From the NCBI GenBank assembly GCA_036852015.1, contig JAANDG010000502.1:1-64000 (forward strand): a DNA stretch of 64,000 nt, read 5' to 3'. Shown piece after piece: positions 11,401 through 21,900 of this stretch. Position numbers and translations under genes: made by a program. The DNA comes from Pelodera strongyloides (taxonomy: Eukaryota; Nematoda; Chromadorea; Rhabditida; Rhabditidae). Each line of letters opens with the position of its first letter. Position 1 is the stretch's first letter. The notes beneath the pieces were generated by a model. It had not been told where the DNA came from and made no database searches. It saw nothing but the letters and a program-made list of their open reading frames with translations.

Positions 11401-13419
11401 TTGGAAATATCTGTTCAAAATGACGGCATCCCTCCAGCAGCACGCCAACAAACAATATGGAAAACACTTACGTGGCACGACAATAAGCTTACGAGACGCA
11501 GTATATGATATCTACGAGCATTCAAAGTTTCTGTAAATATTTAAATTTTCATTACGACTTTTCTTGAAAGTATGCAGACTTCGAATATCATAGTCCACTT
11601 CTTCTATAAAGAAGTTTTGGTAAGTCGGATGAGCGACACTTTCATCCGGCTACAAACTATTATGTTGTAAGTTTATTGAAGCAAACATAAATATTTTTAT
11701 TATAATTTTAACAGAGTGGTCACGTTACATCAGCGCCCGACGTAGGCGACCCTCAATGATCAAACTGGCTTGTGTGTTTGTTCAAATAATGAAAACCCTC
11801 ATTAAAAAAGACATTAAAACGGAGTGTCAGAAATCAGTGCAATCAGAAAGCAGAAATCAAAAGCAAACCTGCATGCTCTTCCGGTGTTTATTTATAGCAT
11901 TTAGACAAAAACGTTTTTTAGACAAGACCAGACTAATTCCGAAGTCATGACGAGAATTTAATTTAAAGGGACAGGCCCACGAGAAAAAGGTTTTCCTCAA
12001 TTTACTTGCACAGGATGTCTTGAATTTCAGAAATATTGCTGTGAAAACCGCATGTCCTTACACCTAGAACTCGCAGAGTTATTCCCCAGCAAACTGTTCG
12101 GCCAGGTATCGTAGACAGCAACACAGCAACGTCAATACGTTTTACGGTCTATATTCGTTCATTTGCATTCTTTCTCTACAAAATAATGGTCAAACGATTA
12201 AAGATCAGTAATATTTCTGAAATTCGGGACATTCTGCACAAATAAATTGAGGAAAACGTTTTTCCTGTCCCTTTAAAGCGAAATACCGGTCGTTTTTACA
12301 TAATCATTAATGAGGTCGAATTGGGGCCGATTTTTTATACTAAAAATATTTCGCGCACAGTAGTTGTACTGTAGAAGACAACTCTCTTCCCCTTTGTGGG
12401 AGGAGGCTGTTGGGGGTTTAATCAATCCAACAAAGTGTATGTCTCGGTGAATTTAGTCTTTTAGGCTTATTAGCAAGCGGTTGCTAATTTAGGTTCTCTG
12501 CGACGACGCTGATATGCATGATATTCACGCAAACAATCTTCCCTGCTGATTACTTATTTCACTTTACAGCAAGTGGTTGCTACTTGGAACTGCTGCAAAG
12601 GTATTTTTCTCTAGCACTTGAGTGAGGCTTACGCTTTCAGTTTGTTATAAATTCGGCAGGTGTTTTCTTTACACATAAATGTGTTTTCCTATATCGAGCT
12701 ATTTCTTGAACGTTGAACGAATAGGCTCAAGATGCTGTGTTTTCATTCAATGTCATTGTTTCATAATTTTTTATTTGGATAAAATAAAAAGTGCATAAAG
12801 AATAAATATCTATCGCAATGTGTGACATTTCAAGTAGACAAGTAGACCTCCGTTTCAGATATTTGGAGGCTGGTTTCTTTCAAATTGGGTCTCCTCGCCT
12901 TTCAGTCAGCCACCATGAAGGACATGGTGGACATGGCCATAGTGGAGAGCACGCCCTTACCAACGGGGACGGATGTAACCCTTCTGATAAAACAATGGGG
13001 AATACCTCGGTCAGTTTTACTGGTACAAATACATATTCGGCTACAAAGACCACTAATAAGTGTGACTCTGGTCTCTCTTGGTCCTGGGAATTTTTCGCAT
13101 TGCCTTGTTTTACCATTTATTGCAATGTCTATCTGTTTGCACCTGTTATACTGCTTGACTTGTTTCAGTAGTATATCATTTTATTTTTCAAGAAGGAACA
13201 CGGCACAAAACCTCACTAAGAATACTTGTGAGTTTTCAGAAGCCGCCGAATACAAGTCATATGGGCTCTCAAATGGCGTCCATGTTCCGTGCTGCCGCAA
13301 TAATGGACAAGAAACGACGCGAAAGAGAGGAAGAAGGAGTGGAATCGTCCGAAAATGAAGAACTAGAGAAGAAGGATACAGTACGAAGGGCAAGTCACAA
13401 ATACCGTATGATATTATAA
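2465..13419 (+). CDS. Otopetrin-like multi-pass membrane protein (candidate proton channel), 14 exons
   Basis: Proposed exons: 2465-2644, 2931-3096, 3917-3987, 4079-4228, 4650-4730, 6429-6526, 6753-6844, 6925-7013, 7199-7252, 7370-7528, 9302-9395, 9786-9879, 12910-13009, 13240-13419. All phases agree and the total is 1608 nt (535 codons plus stop). The translation has about ten hydrophobic segments. The segment around VGRLFINVTFVVVWIKVVIY resembles the otopetrin stretch that reads RFGLMH..ATN..W. A late segment (GVGGLLIAWVQFGYTFFDTA) fits the penultimate otopetrin helix. No clear last (12th) helix was found. Instead the protein enters a His-rich tail (HHEGHGGHGHSGEH) and a charged end with KKRREREEEG. 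Exon 1 and the acceptor at 2930 are weakest. A 27-nt phase-compatible micro-exon near 11716-11742 is possible. The gene converges on SEC24. The family call is by pattern memory, so another polytopic family is possible; that these are exons is much surer than the name. Confidence 0.6.
4771..5178. mobile_element. TTAA-flanked MITE, family B, copy 1 (intronic)
   Basis: The left end reads TTAAAGGGAATGTC and continues GGTTTTGCATGTTGGGCTC. The right end is its inverted counterpart, GGGTTGATGTTCCCTTTAA. It is non-coding, about 408 bp, and lies in the intron after the exon at 4650-4730. Other copies are at 14058-14455, 28546-28935 and 30985-31342. About 60 bp beyond the right end is also shared with the 14058 copy, so that pair belongs to a larger duplicated block. 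Confidence 0.8.
5949..6051. repeat. Short inverted repeat with 26-bp arms
   Basis: Arms 5949-5974 and 6026-6051 (ATATGTTTGGTGTGCAGCGT and its complement) are perfectly complementary over about 26 bases, with a roughly 50-base loop that contains a second small pairing (TGTGATGG/CCATCACA). It lies inside an intron of the otopetrin-like gene. It is probably a MITE remnant; a small-RNA hairpin is possible but unsupported. Confidence 0.6.
6599..6660 (+). repeat. tRNA-derived SINE-like fragment
   Basis: The A-box-like TGGCGCAGTGGAAGTGCGC is followed by a possible anticodon arm (CTGAAAAGTCAG) and a weak B-box-like GGGTTCAGTTC. The element sits in an intron and lacks a pairing acceptor stem, so a functional tRNA gene is unlikely. 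Confidence 0.35.
7529..9301. other. Intron of the otopetrin-like gene with repeats
   Basis: This 1.8 kb intron holds a MITE (7584-8003) and simple-sequence runs (a C-rich then T-rich stretch at about 9034-9085). I see no exon with matching phase in it. The ORFs in this stretch overlap the MITE on both strands and are not genes. Confidence 0.6.
7584..8003. mobile_element. TTAA-type MITE, family D
   Basis: Left end AAGGACGTGGTCACCGTTTT and right end AAAACGGTGACCGCGTCCCT are inverted repeats. The right side ends in CCCTTTAA like the other TTAA families; the left TTAA appears mutated. About 420 bp, non-coding, in an intron. No second copy was noticed in this window. Confidence 0.65.
9639..9719. 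repeat. Direct repeat, left copy, flanking the Penelope-like palindrome
   Basis: An 80-bp stretch starting CATAGTCCACTTCTTCTATA and ending CCGGCTACAAACTATTATG recurs with few changes at about 11588-11664. The two copies bracket exon 9786-9879 and the palindromic Penelope-like insertion. This may be a local intron duplication or a dispersed repeat. Confidence 0.7.
10103..10142 (-). ncRNA. Hammerhead ribozyme motif (apparently intact), PLE type
   Basis: On the - strand the parts appear in order: stem I 5' arm TTGTTC, core CTGATGA, a short stem II (GGC, GTAA, GCC), core GAAA, a minimal palindromic stem III (ACC/GGT), cleavage triplet GTC, then stem I 3' arm GAATAA. TTGTTC pairs with GAATAA over six positions including one G-T wobble. 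The loopless three-pair stem III matches the minimal hammerheads known from Penelope-like elements, which are thought to act best as dimers. All core positions look conserved. Activity is inferred, not shown. Confidence 0.75.
11305..11344 (+). ncRNA. Hammerhead ribozyme motif, degenerate second copy
   Basis: This is the inverted partner of the motif at 10103-10142. The core CTGATGA and GAAA are kept, but stem III reads ACC/GCT instead of ACC/GGT, changing the triplet before the cleavage site from GTC to CTC. One stem I pair is lost as well (TTGCTC against GAATAA). It is probably inactive or weak. Confidence 0.6.
11588..11664. repeat. Direct repeat, right copy, flanking the Penelope-like palindrome
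   Basis: Partner of 9639-9719, with a few substitutions (AAGAAGTTTTGGTAAGTCGG against AAGAGGTTTTGGCAAGTCGG). It lies about 170 bp right of the palindrome. Confidence 0.7.
11963..12276. mobile_element. TTAA-flanked MITE, family C, copy 1
   Basis: Left end TTAAAGGGACAGGCCCACGA, right end TTTTTCCTGTCCCTTTAA. About 314 bp, non-coding, in an intron of the otopetrin-like gene. A second copy is at 60775-61233. The right TTAA runs straight into AGCGAAATACCGGTCG, the left end of family A, so a truncated family-A element (to about 12340) shares this TTAA. Confidence 0.8.
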
Positions 13420-14057
13420 TCAACTGCCTGGGAGTATAAAGTATGCAAATACTCCTTACAGGACTAGTTTTACCGAAATTTATATTTACAGACGCAAATG
13501 CTAAATTAACAGTTTCACTGTTGTTCGAGTAAAAATAATAGACGACATACAGATTTATTTATACAACCTTGTATATTATATTCTTGTTATTTGTCATTGG
13601 ATAATTAACAAAACTACTGCAGCGTGCCACGTCAGCAACGACTACTGAGAGCTCGACGCACGGCGAGTACCAAATTGGGAATTATTATTAATCGCTCACT
13701 TATTTGTATCGTGTCCATCGGCTAGTTTCACCATCCATGTTATGTTTGTCTGAATTTTTTGTTGTTGTTTTGACTAATTGAACGTCATAGTAGTGTAGTT
13801 ATAATATACCTCAGGACTCATATGTACACATAATTAGGTCCGTGCTTCTGGAAGAAACTTGTCGTGCAAAAGCGCGACAGCGCCTAAAATGCACGCGATA
13901 ATTGTTTGCAAATGCGCCCGCCGATGCAAAGCCGCTCAGCCGCATAATGCACGCCAAAACGACGCCAATTTCCACGCTGCAGCATGTTCCAGCTCGACTA
14001 CCTCCATTGGTTTATTACCGTGCGTACAAAAACTGGCTGTGGTTATAGGTTATACCG

Positions 14058-14455
14058 CTTTATGTCAACCCGGTTTTGCATGTTGGGCTCAAAAAAAAGC
14101 TTACCTTTTGTAGGTAAGAAAAGTGAAAACAAAAACTTTTAGATAAAAAGAAAAACAATTTGAAACCCTCCAAAAAATGCCTTCACCATGGTTTCGGTTT
14201 TTGCTCAATTTTGTATTTCGTGAAGCAAAAACGTGTACTAACACGGTCTTTCTAGATGAGTTGCAAAAAAAGATCTTTTTTTTAATCGCGTACAGTAGAC
14301 ATCATATTAAAAAATGAGGGAGCGGACAGACAGACAAGATAGATGCAAGCAGAAGACTCACTAAGACCTGTGCTGATGCGGGTCTTTTGTTTTAATCTCG
14401 ATTTTTGAGAGCGCGTGAGACAGTATCCAGGAATCTGGGTTGACGTTCCCTTTAA
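14058..14455. mobile_element. TTAA-type MITE, family B, copy 2
   Basis: Contains CGGTTTTGCATGTTGGGCTC near the left end and GGTTGACGTTCCCTTTAA at the right. The leftmost bases are decayed. The bases after the right end (CTAATAGCG, then GTATTTAGCATAAAAACCC) match those after copy 1 at 5175-5235, so both copies derive from a longer repeated block. Confidence 0.75.
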
Positions 14456-15620
14456 CTAATAGCGAGGTGTATTTAGCATAAAAACCCTTCCAAACCTCCC
14501 CATGAGCAGTAAGCTAATTAAGTGAATGTATGAAAATTGTAAATACTGTCTGATCACTGTTCGTGCGTGCTACCCGCAGAGAAAATATCTTTATTAATAA
14601 ATATTCTATAATGTTATTCTAAATCGTTTCACATGCTTATAACACAGTCGAATTAAATAGGTACAAGTAGAGGGTCGACTAAGTACTATGTATCTAGACA
14701 CCCGACGAGCGAGAAAAACATTTTTTTAAACACAACCACAAAATCAAGAACACTCGATATAGAAAGGTTAAAAATCAAGAGGCACAATCAGAAAAAAAAA
14801 AGGAGCAAACAAAAATGAAAATAGCTGCATTCACAGTTTTGTCTGGATAACTACTAATTTGGCAAGTTCAACCTAGGTATGACAAAAGAAGCGAGCGATT
14901 ACTTCGTTTCCCACGTCTATCTTTCAATAACAAAACCATAATTACAGAAAAAAAAACACTAACACAAAAATACGTAAAACAAAAACATTACATTTACGTG
15001 GCGAACGAACTGCATAATCCTATTGCTGAATTGCAACAAAAACGCGAACAGAACGGTGTCACGAATCATATAAAAGAAAAAAAACCACTAACCTAGGTGA
15101 GCAATACGGTAAAACTATTTTCATTGGCATGGATGGGGATACTTATCTGTAACAGGACAAAAAGACAATAATAAGCATTGGACTAGAGTACAAAAAACGG
15201 CAAAATTGCTTGCCTACGCCTACATACCTATGGCTTCATTATCCTGGAAGGATGCTATCCAAGAATTCAAGCAGAAAAAAAACAAATCACAAGTACAGAT
15301 AGGGGCAAAACAATGACGTTTCACACAATTATAATAGAGGCAAGCTATAATGGATTAAGGGGTGGACAAGGATCATAAAATTTCCAAAGGCCGGGCCATT
15401 AAGGTTAAAACTATTGCAAAGGAGTAGAAAACACACATCGGCCAGGAAAACCCACAAAGTATTATTCGAAGAAGTTCAAAAAACATGGACACTGAATAAA
15501 TGAACGTTTGCTCTAACCCCACAGACACAAAGGCAAAAAAAATCACAATGCGATGCAAAGATTTAAGGACTGAACACTTCATTGTAAAACAAAACAAAGT
15601 AAATCCTAAAACACTGATGG

Positions 15621-15922
15621 GGTTTCCATGTTTGCGATTCGCACTTGCGAAAATGACAAACCGCTGTCCATGTTCAAGTCATTTTACATGCATGTTAACT
15701 GCCTACCGTAACCCATGCGAATCGCACGTTTGACATGGTCCTGCAGCGAAAGTGCCCCAGACCCGTGCTATTTGGAACAGAACCGCATCAGACCCGTGCT
15801 ATTTGAAATAGATCCGTACTAGATTCAAAATCGCTGCGGGACCTTGTCATTTACATTGACTCGAACATGGACAGCGGTTTGTCATTTTCGCAAGTGCGAA
15901 TCGCATACATGGAAACCCCATG
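15621..15922. mobile_element. Palindromic foldback element, copy 1
   Basis: Long inverted arms begin GGGGTTTCCATG and continue GCGATTCGCACTTGCGAAAA, then GACAAACCGCTGTCCATG. The complementary arm ends at GGAAACCCC near 15922. The centre carries two short direct repeats (AGACCCGTGCTATTTG). It is non-coding. A related, interrupted copy lies at 17082-17883 within SEC24. It ends about 45 bp past the SEC24 stop codon, in the probable 3' UTR. Confidence 0.75.
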
Positions 15923-15966
15923 ATCTGCTAAATTACCCAAATGATCCTCGAATATTCAAATATTCT

Positions 15967-18900
15967 TTACACTCCCTTCACTTCCTGGTGAACATGTTTC
16001 AAAAATTCAAAGTAGCTGAACGATGAATCGGTTCTATCTTCAACCAGACGCCGCACGACCGTTTCCCGAAGGACACTATCTTCTCTGTAATAATATGACC
16101 GACATAAAAGCATATGACCCAAACACCAGGCGTAAATGGAGGTGACCTGCTCATTCTCTGTGTACGCACTATAGAAAGTCAAGATTCCAATCGGAATGAG
16201 CCCAAATGGGTAAAAGGGCATGGCCAAGCCTTTTTGCAATTATATATACCTATGTTAGGCTGATTCCGTGAGTCCGATAGCCCACCTTGAGTGCCTAGCC
16301 TAGCCCTAGCCTACCTAGTCTAGCCTACCCCTTTTAGTGACAGGAGCTGTTCATGGGGTTGTAATATCCCTCAACTACGTAAATTTGGATTATTTGGAAT
16401 AGCCTCCGGAGAAGGTCCAAGGCAATAAGAAAATGGATGACTGTGGAACGTACCGAATATTAAATTGCACACAACAAAAAAAGTACTTACCTGACTACAA
16501 TTGGAGGTGAAAGGAAAAACTTGAGATGCTGAATGTGCTTGACGAATACATTCACTCTATGCCACACTTCGCTATTTTGTTCTCTCCACGAATGCTGAAA
16601 GAGTCAAATGAAATAGTTAATAAAGTATTTTGCTCAGTTCTTTCCTACATTCAATTATACTCGAAGGAAATTGACAATCTTGGGACATGTAGTGACTGCG
16701 ACCCTTTAATTTCTGTTTGGAGACGACTCCCGAAACGAAAAGTAGAGCCCGTCAATAAATTACTACCGTAAACACCAGCACTTAAAGGAAATATGTATGC
16801 CCTATTTGAAGTTAAGCTATATCCCACATTCAGGAAACAAGAAGAAAATTCTGCAAACGTTTCCCAGCTAACAGAAAATGATTTTCAAAGTTCGCAGTTT
16901 CCATAGCAAACGCGAATACCGAGTATACCCATGCATAAATCATCACGAACAAAAAATTTGAACTTCCCACCGGAAGTGTATGCAAAGTGTCTGATAAATA
17001 CCGATAATGAGTCGCATATTCGCATGCAAACTCGAATATTCGAATTTACATATTCAGTCGCCAATTTAAATGCACTCTCCTATGGCCTCCTGTCCATGTA
17101 TGCGATTCGCACTTGCGAAAATGACAAATAAATTCTGGTTGCAAACGAAAAATTGGGGTTTCGGTCGAGCGGGGGTCGAACCCGCATCTTCAGCTATCCG
17201 GGCCAATGCATTTACCATTATGCTACCGGCACCCACCACCAACAATTGTTCGCAAAGCGAGTTAAGGTCCGCAATGGCGTCACACAGTGAACATACAACT
17301 GCCCGGGCGGTATTACACCATTAACCCAGTAAAGATCAGCCAAACCTGAGAAATATGTTTCAAATGTTAGTGCAAATGCACAGAGGACATTAAAGGCCGG
17401 CTCAGCCTAAGTTTTATAATTTTGGTTGCAAATGCAAACGGAAAATTGGGACTTCGGAAGAATTGCTGGTGGTGGGTGCCGGTAGCATAATGGTAAATGC
17501 ATTGGCCCGGATAGCTGAAGATGCGGGTTCTAACCCCGCTCGACCGAACCCCCAATTTTTCGTTTGCAACCAACAGTTATAAAACTTAGGCTGAGGCGGC
17601 CTTTAATGTCCACTGTGCATTTGCACTAACATTTGAAAATGACAAATGCCTGTCCATGTTCGAGTCAATGTAAATTACAAGGTCCCGTAGCGATTTTGAA
17701 TCTAGTACGGATCTATTTCTATTTCAAACAGTCCGAGTCTGATACACTTTCGCTACAGGACCATGTCAACTGCGTTATTCGCATGGGTTACGGCAGGCAT
17801 TTGACATTCATGTAAAATGGCCTGAACATGAACAGGCATTTGCCATGTTCGCAAGTGCGAATCGCATACATGGACAGGCCATTATGGATCCGCAAATTTT
17901 TGGGCTTGTTTTGCGCATTTTGACTGCGTACATATTTCCTTTAACACATCAACGATAACAAAACAAAAACAAAACAAAGAACCAGTGTTACCTCACTGAG
18001 CTGCAGATATGGCAATCCAAAGACCTGTTGAACGAAATTTGGCTCAGCATCCTGGGGTACATATATGTACCTGCAAAAAGTATTGTGTGGAAACATAACA
18101 GTCCATAGAGAATACAGTAACACATCATGCACCCCCGCACACGAAAAACACTATTTTTAATATTTTTCAACAACTTCTCCACAGTGTTTCTCACTGCGAC
18201 TGCACTCACACAAGACGCCAATGCGGGAATTTTTGACACCGTTAGGGAAAAGATCAAAACATGTACAGGAAAGATGAAGAAATTATGACTTACAGGTATG
18301 TACCAGTTTCCAGCAGGTAAACTCCGTGACGATTGACATGCTCGAATGAAAGGGGCAAAGGACGAGGGAATTCCCCATCTGGCATCTGCAAGGAAAAATA
18401 TAGGGCTAACGGCTAACAATAAAGACCTTCTTGTCTTCCTACGCAATACCTTCCCACGCATTCAACAAACTGCACTTTACATAAATGGTTAAGTTTCTTC
18501 AATACTCCACCCCTACTTCCAAAAAATTAAAGAAAAAAACCATGAACATATATAAAGACGTTCAGAACACACCTTAGGGATATCTGTGAGACAATACAGA
18601 TTTGGATAGATTTCCGACAGAAGCTGCTCCAGAGGCGAAAACCTAAACATAATTGTTGTATGGGAAAGCCACCAAAAACACTAAATTTATAAAACGAGAG
18701 AGAGAGAGAGAGAGAGAGCGCGACAGATGTGTACGTGTACCTGAAGGTCAACATAGCAGCCAAACGGTCGTCCAGCCTAACGCTCCAACTCGCGGCGAAC
18801 GCTTGCTGAAATTTGGTGTGTACGAATACAATTAGAACATAGAAAAATAAAAAGGTAGGACATCGGTACTGCCTTCATAGAAACTATATGCTTATGAAGA

Positions 18901-21900
18901 CGCTTAAATGGGAAAGCGTATATACGTCAAATTGTGGTCGTATTTCCATGGAGCTAACCTATAGTTCCTAACCACTCGTCTCTCCTCGACTTTCGACAAC
19001 AGTAAATGTATTATTATTATTATTATGCTGCATAAATCTCTTATTATACATGACTGCCTGACTCTTCAAACATACCGCCATAATGACAAAAAACAACGAC
19101 TTACGTGTTTCAGAAGGGCGTGCGCAAATAGTGGAAATAGTCTGAGATGACCGGCACGTGGAGCGGACAATCCGGGTCGGGTCTAAATTTGCGTTCCTAC
19201 CGGCAAAAAAAAATAAGATTTATTTAGACTTTTTTCAATCTATCCATCTACATATCTATCCATTTCTTCTACTTGGTTTGTTTATCCATTCAAAAAAAAA
19301 AAAAAAAAAAAAAAGATTTATTTAGACTTTTTTCAATCTATCCATCTACATATCTATCCATTTCTTCTACTTGGTTTGTTTATCCATTCAAAAAAAAAAA
19401 AAAGATTTATTTAGACTTTTTTCAATCTATCCATCTACATATCTATCCATTTCTTCTACTTGGTTTGTTTATCCATTTCTATTTAACTATCCTTCAAAAA
19501 AAACATAAAATGAAACTCACCGATCCCACGGACTTTCCATATGCACCCAGGGCATCAACAACGGCATTAATAGTAGCTTCGCGAGCGTCGTTCAGTGGCG
19601 TCGAACCAAGCATGCAACGATCAACACCTGAAAGGGGCATAGGTAACTCTAGGATTGTGGGCATGCATTTAAGCAAATATGCCTTAGGGCGTGCCCTTTA
19701 ATTTTGGAGGGCCGGTGGATGGCCAGAAACGGACATATTTTTGGCAAAATTGCACCGAACCCGGAACGGGCCCTTTGTAAGGCACTTTGCCACGTTGCCG
19801 TAATCTTGTATTTTATAAAGCGCGCGAAAATTGGGATTTAAATTTTTGTGAAGCAGTAGCAGTCATATTTCACAGTTTACGGAAACTGCGCGCTATGGCC
19901 GAGTGTCTAAGGCGCTGTTCGGAATACATGCTTAGCTGATGTCGCAGGCTCGATTCCTTCGTGGTGAAATTGTCTTGCAAAGTTCTAGGTACTTACGTAT
20001 ATCTGTTTCCGTGTTATAGAAGGAGGCTCACGAAACTACGCCCTCTCACTGAGAGCCGATGAGTTGGGCGTCGCACCATGCGCGCCGCAACGAAATGGGA
20101 CACAAAATGCGCGCCGAATAGAAATGGGGCACAAAATTCGCGCCGATCCGGTGCGGGAAACACCTTTCGTGGTTCGGCGCGCAAGTTGCGCCCCGCACCA
20201 TTTCCGCACCTTTTCGGCAACGTTTTTGAAAGCGCTCCGCTCAAAGAATCCGCCGTAACTGCAGTTGTTGTACTGATGTTTTTTCCGCACGAACAGCCCT
20301 CACATGTGTTGCGTAGTCGAGTGGTCTAAGGCGCTGTTTAGGAAAAGTACCTAACTAAGAGAGTATGCTCGAATCGAACGCTCTGCTTTTTTTCAGCTGC
20401 TACTTTTCTCGCACCGTTTCCGCACCTTTTCGGCAACGTTTTGGGGGTGTTTCCCACAACAGTTTGGGGGTGTTTCCCACAACAGTTTGGGGGTGTTTCC
20501 CACAACAGTTTGGGGGTGTTTCCCACAGCAGTTTGGGGGTGTTTCCCGCACCAAAACGGCAAAGAACTTCGGTGAAAAAACGTGTTCTGCGCACATCAAA
20601 TTCTTTTTTGGGAAACAACAACCCCAAACTGTTGCGGCGCGCAATTGTTCAGCCAGCGTGGTTGATCATCCTCGCGAGATGGGCTATAAGAAGCCTAAAA
20701 ATGTTGCCACTTCCCGTGGCTTATTCCATAGGTTGGTAGGAAATGTAGGAATGAGCGTCGTGGGGTGGGCGGGGCATGTAAAGAGGTGTGGACGTCGTGG
20801 GGGCTGTTTCCACAGTCTGGGCAGGAGTCTGGAACGCTGTCGTCAACACGATGGAGGTAGTGGTTCGTGAATCTGCTGTGACCGGAGCGGAGTTGGCTGA
20901 GGGTGCATCTGACGTTTCGCGGAAGGTCTGCTTCTTCTTTGTGGATATCTGGTGGCGGTCTCCCCCCCCCCCCCCCCAGGATGGCTGGTGGCTTGAGTGT
21001 GCGTTTTTCCTCGGCGACTGCTATGGTGTGGACTGCGCCGGCGACTGCCTTTGCGCAATTGGGTCGAAGGCTCCTGCGATAGCTGCCATGACTGTGTTCT
21101 TATGAGCCATGCGGGTGCTCGCTTTCATGTTGCGAGGCGGAAGGGGCTTCTGCAGGATTCCGTGACAGGCGTGGCTCGGATCAGAGGAGCGAGCGAGGAA
21201 TTGAGCGGAGAGCATGCCCAGATGGCTGCGGACTTGCAGTATCTTTGCCTCTGAGTGGAGGTGATCGATGTCTGCCATTTTATGGTTCCCTGTGATGGTT
21301 CTGAGGTCTGAGGGCTGCATTCTGGGCACGCTGGATCGAGTCAATGGCGGAGGTGGAGACGAAGCTGGACCAGGCTGGGGCTGCAAAGGCATACACTGCT
21401 TGGGAGATAGCCTTGTAGGTGAGGCGTAGCGTTTCCTTCTGGTTACCCCATGTGCTTCCTGCTAAGGCCTTGAGCACGTTGTTGCGTTGGGTGATGCGGG
21501 CGGCGACTCCTCTGGCACGTTGACTGAATGTGAACATCGTGTCGTAGGTGACGCCCAGTATCTTAACAGTGTTGACTGTAGGGACCAGGACGTTTCCAAC
21601 GGTTATGTTGAGGGTAGTCCGGTACTCCTTGCTGAATGGCGTGAGGAGCATCAGTTGGCTTTTAGCAGGGGAGATGGAGAGCTTGCGCGTCTTCAAGAAG
21701 TCTTCAATTGCTGGAAGAGCAGCTCGAAGGTGGTCAGCCGCAGCCGAGATGGCGGGTTCAGAGGCCCATACGGTTATGTCGTCGGCATAAGATATGACCT
21801 TGACTTGTGTTGGTGGTCCGGGAGGTCCTTGAGGTATAAGTTGAAGAGGGTAGGTGATAGAGCGCTACCCTGTGGAAATCCGCTTCGAATTTGTCCAGCT

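Larger units (their letters stand above)
10036..11418. mobile_element. Penelope-like element (PLE) 3' fragments in a head-to-head palindrome
   Basis: Two copies of a PLE 3' region face each other around a centre near 10698 (TGGCCTATGTAAATTTACAT region). The right copy (+) encodes the C-terminal part of a GIY-YIG endonuclease: YIGQSVRPLHVRIGEHR, then ILHRESQPRRLRILEDLAIK (about 10693-11009). The left copy (-) carries the same coding with a deletion of about 43 nt. Each outer end carries a hammerhead-ribozyme motif, as known for PLE terminal repeats. AATATGGAAAACA occurs just outside the left end (about 10021-10036) and again at about 11453-11467, possibly a target duplication. No reverse transcriptase domain is present, so the insertion is 5'-truncated and non-autonomous. 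It lies in an intron of the otopetrin-like gene. Confidence 0.8.
13420..15966. other. Intergenic region between convergent genes
   Basis: This region separates the stop codons of the otopetrin-like gene (+) and SEC24 (-). It holds a family-B MITE (14058-14455), a long A-rich stretch (about 14700-15350) with no visible gene, and a palindromic element (15621-15922) ending close to the SEC24 stop. Terminators or poly(A) sites for both genes are expected here; none was assigned with confidence. Confidence 0.6.

Noticed and set aside
12571..12603. Possible exon coding KWLLLGTAAK with an alternative stop at 12916-12918
   Set aside because: It fits in phase but leads to an early stop, leaving the well-formed exon 13240-13419 unused. 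The short stretch resembles a nearby intronic motif (GCAAGCGGTTGCTAA).
12818..13358. Longer ORFs covering 12818-13171 and 12885-13358 as separate genes
   Set aside because: The phase-consistent exons 12910-13009 and 13240-13419 explain the coding; the longer frames read through the splice sites GTCAGT and TTTTCAG.
20014..20739. Several overlapping ORFs on both strands
   Set aside because: They run through the 23-bp minisatellite and tRNA-like repeats, whose period keeps frames open. No domain is seen in any frame.
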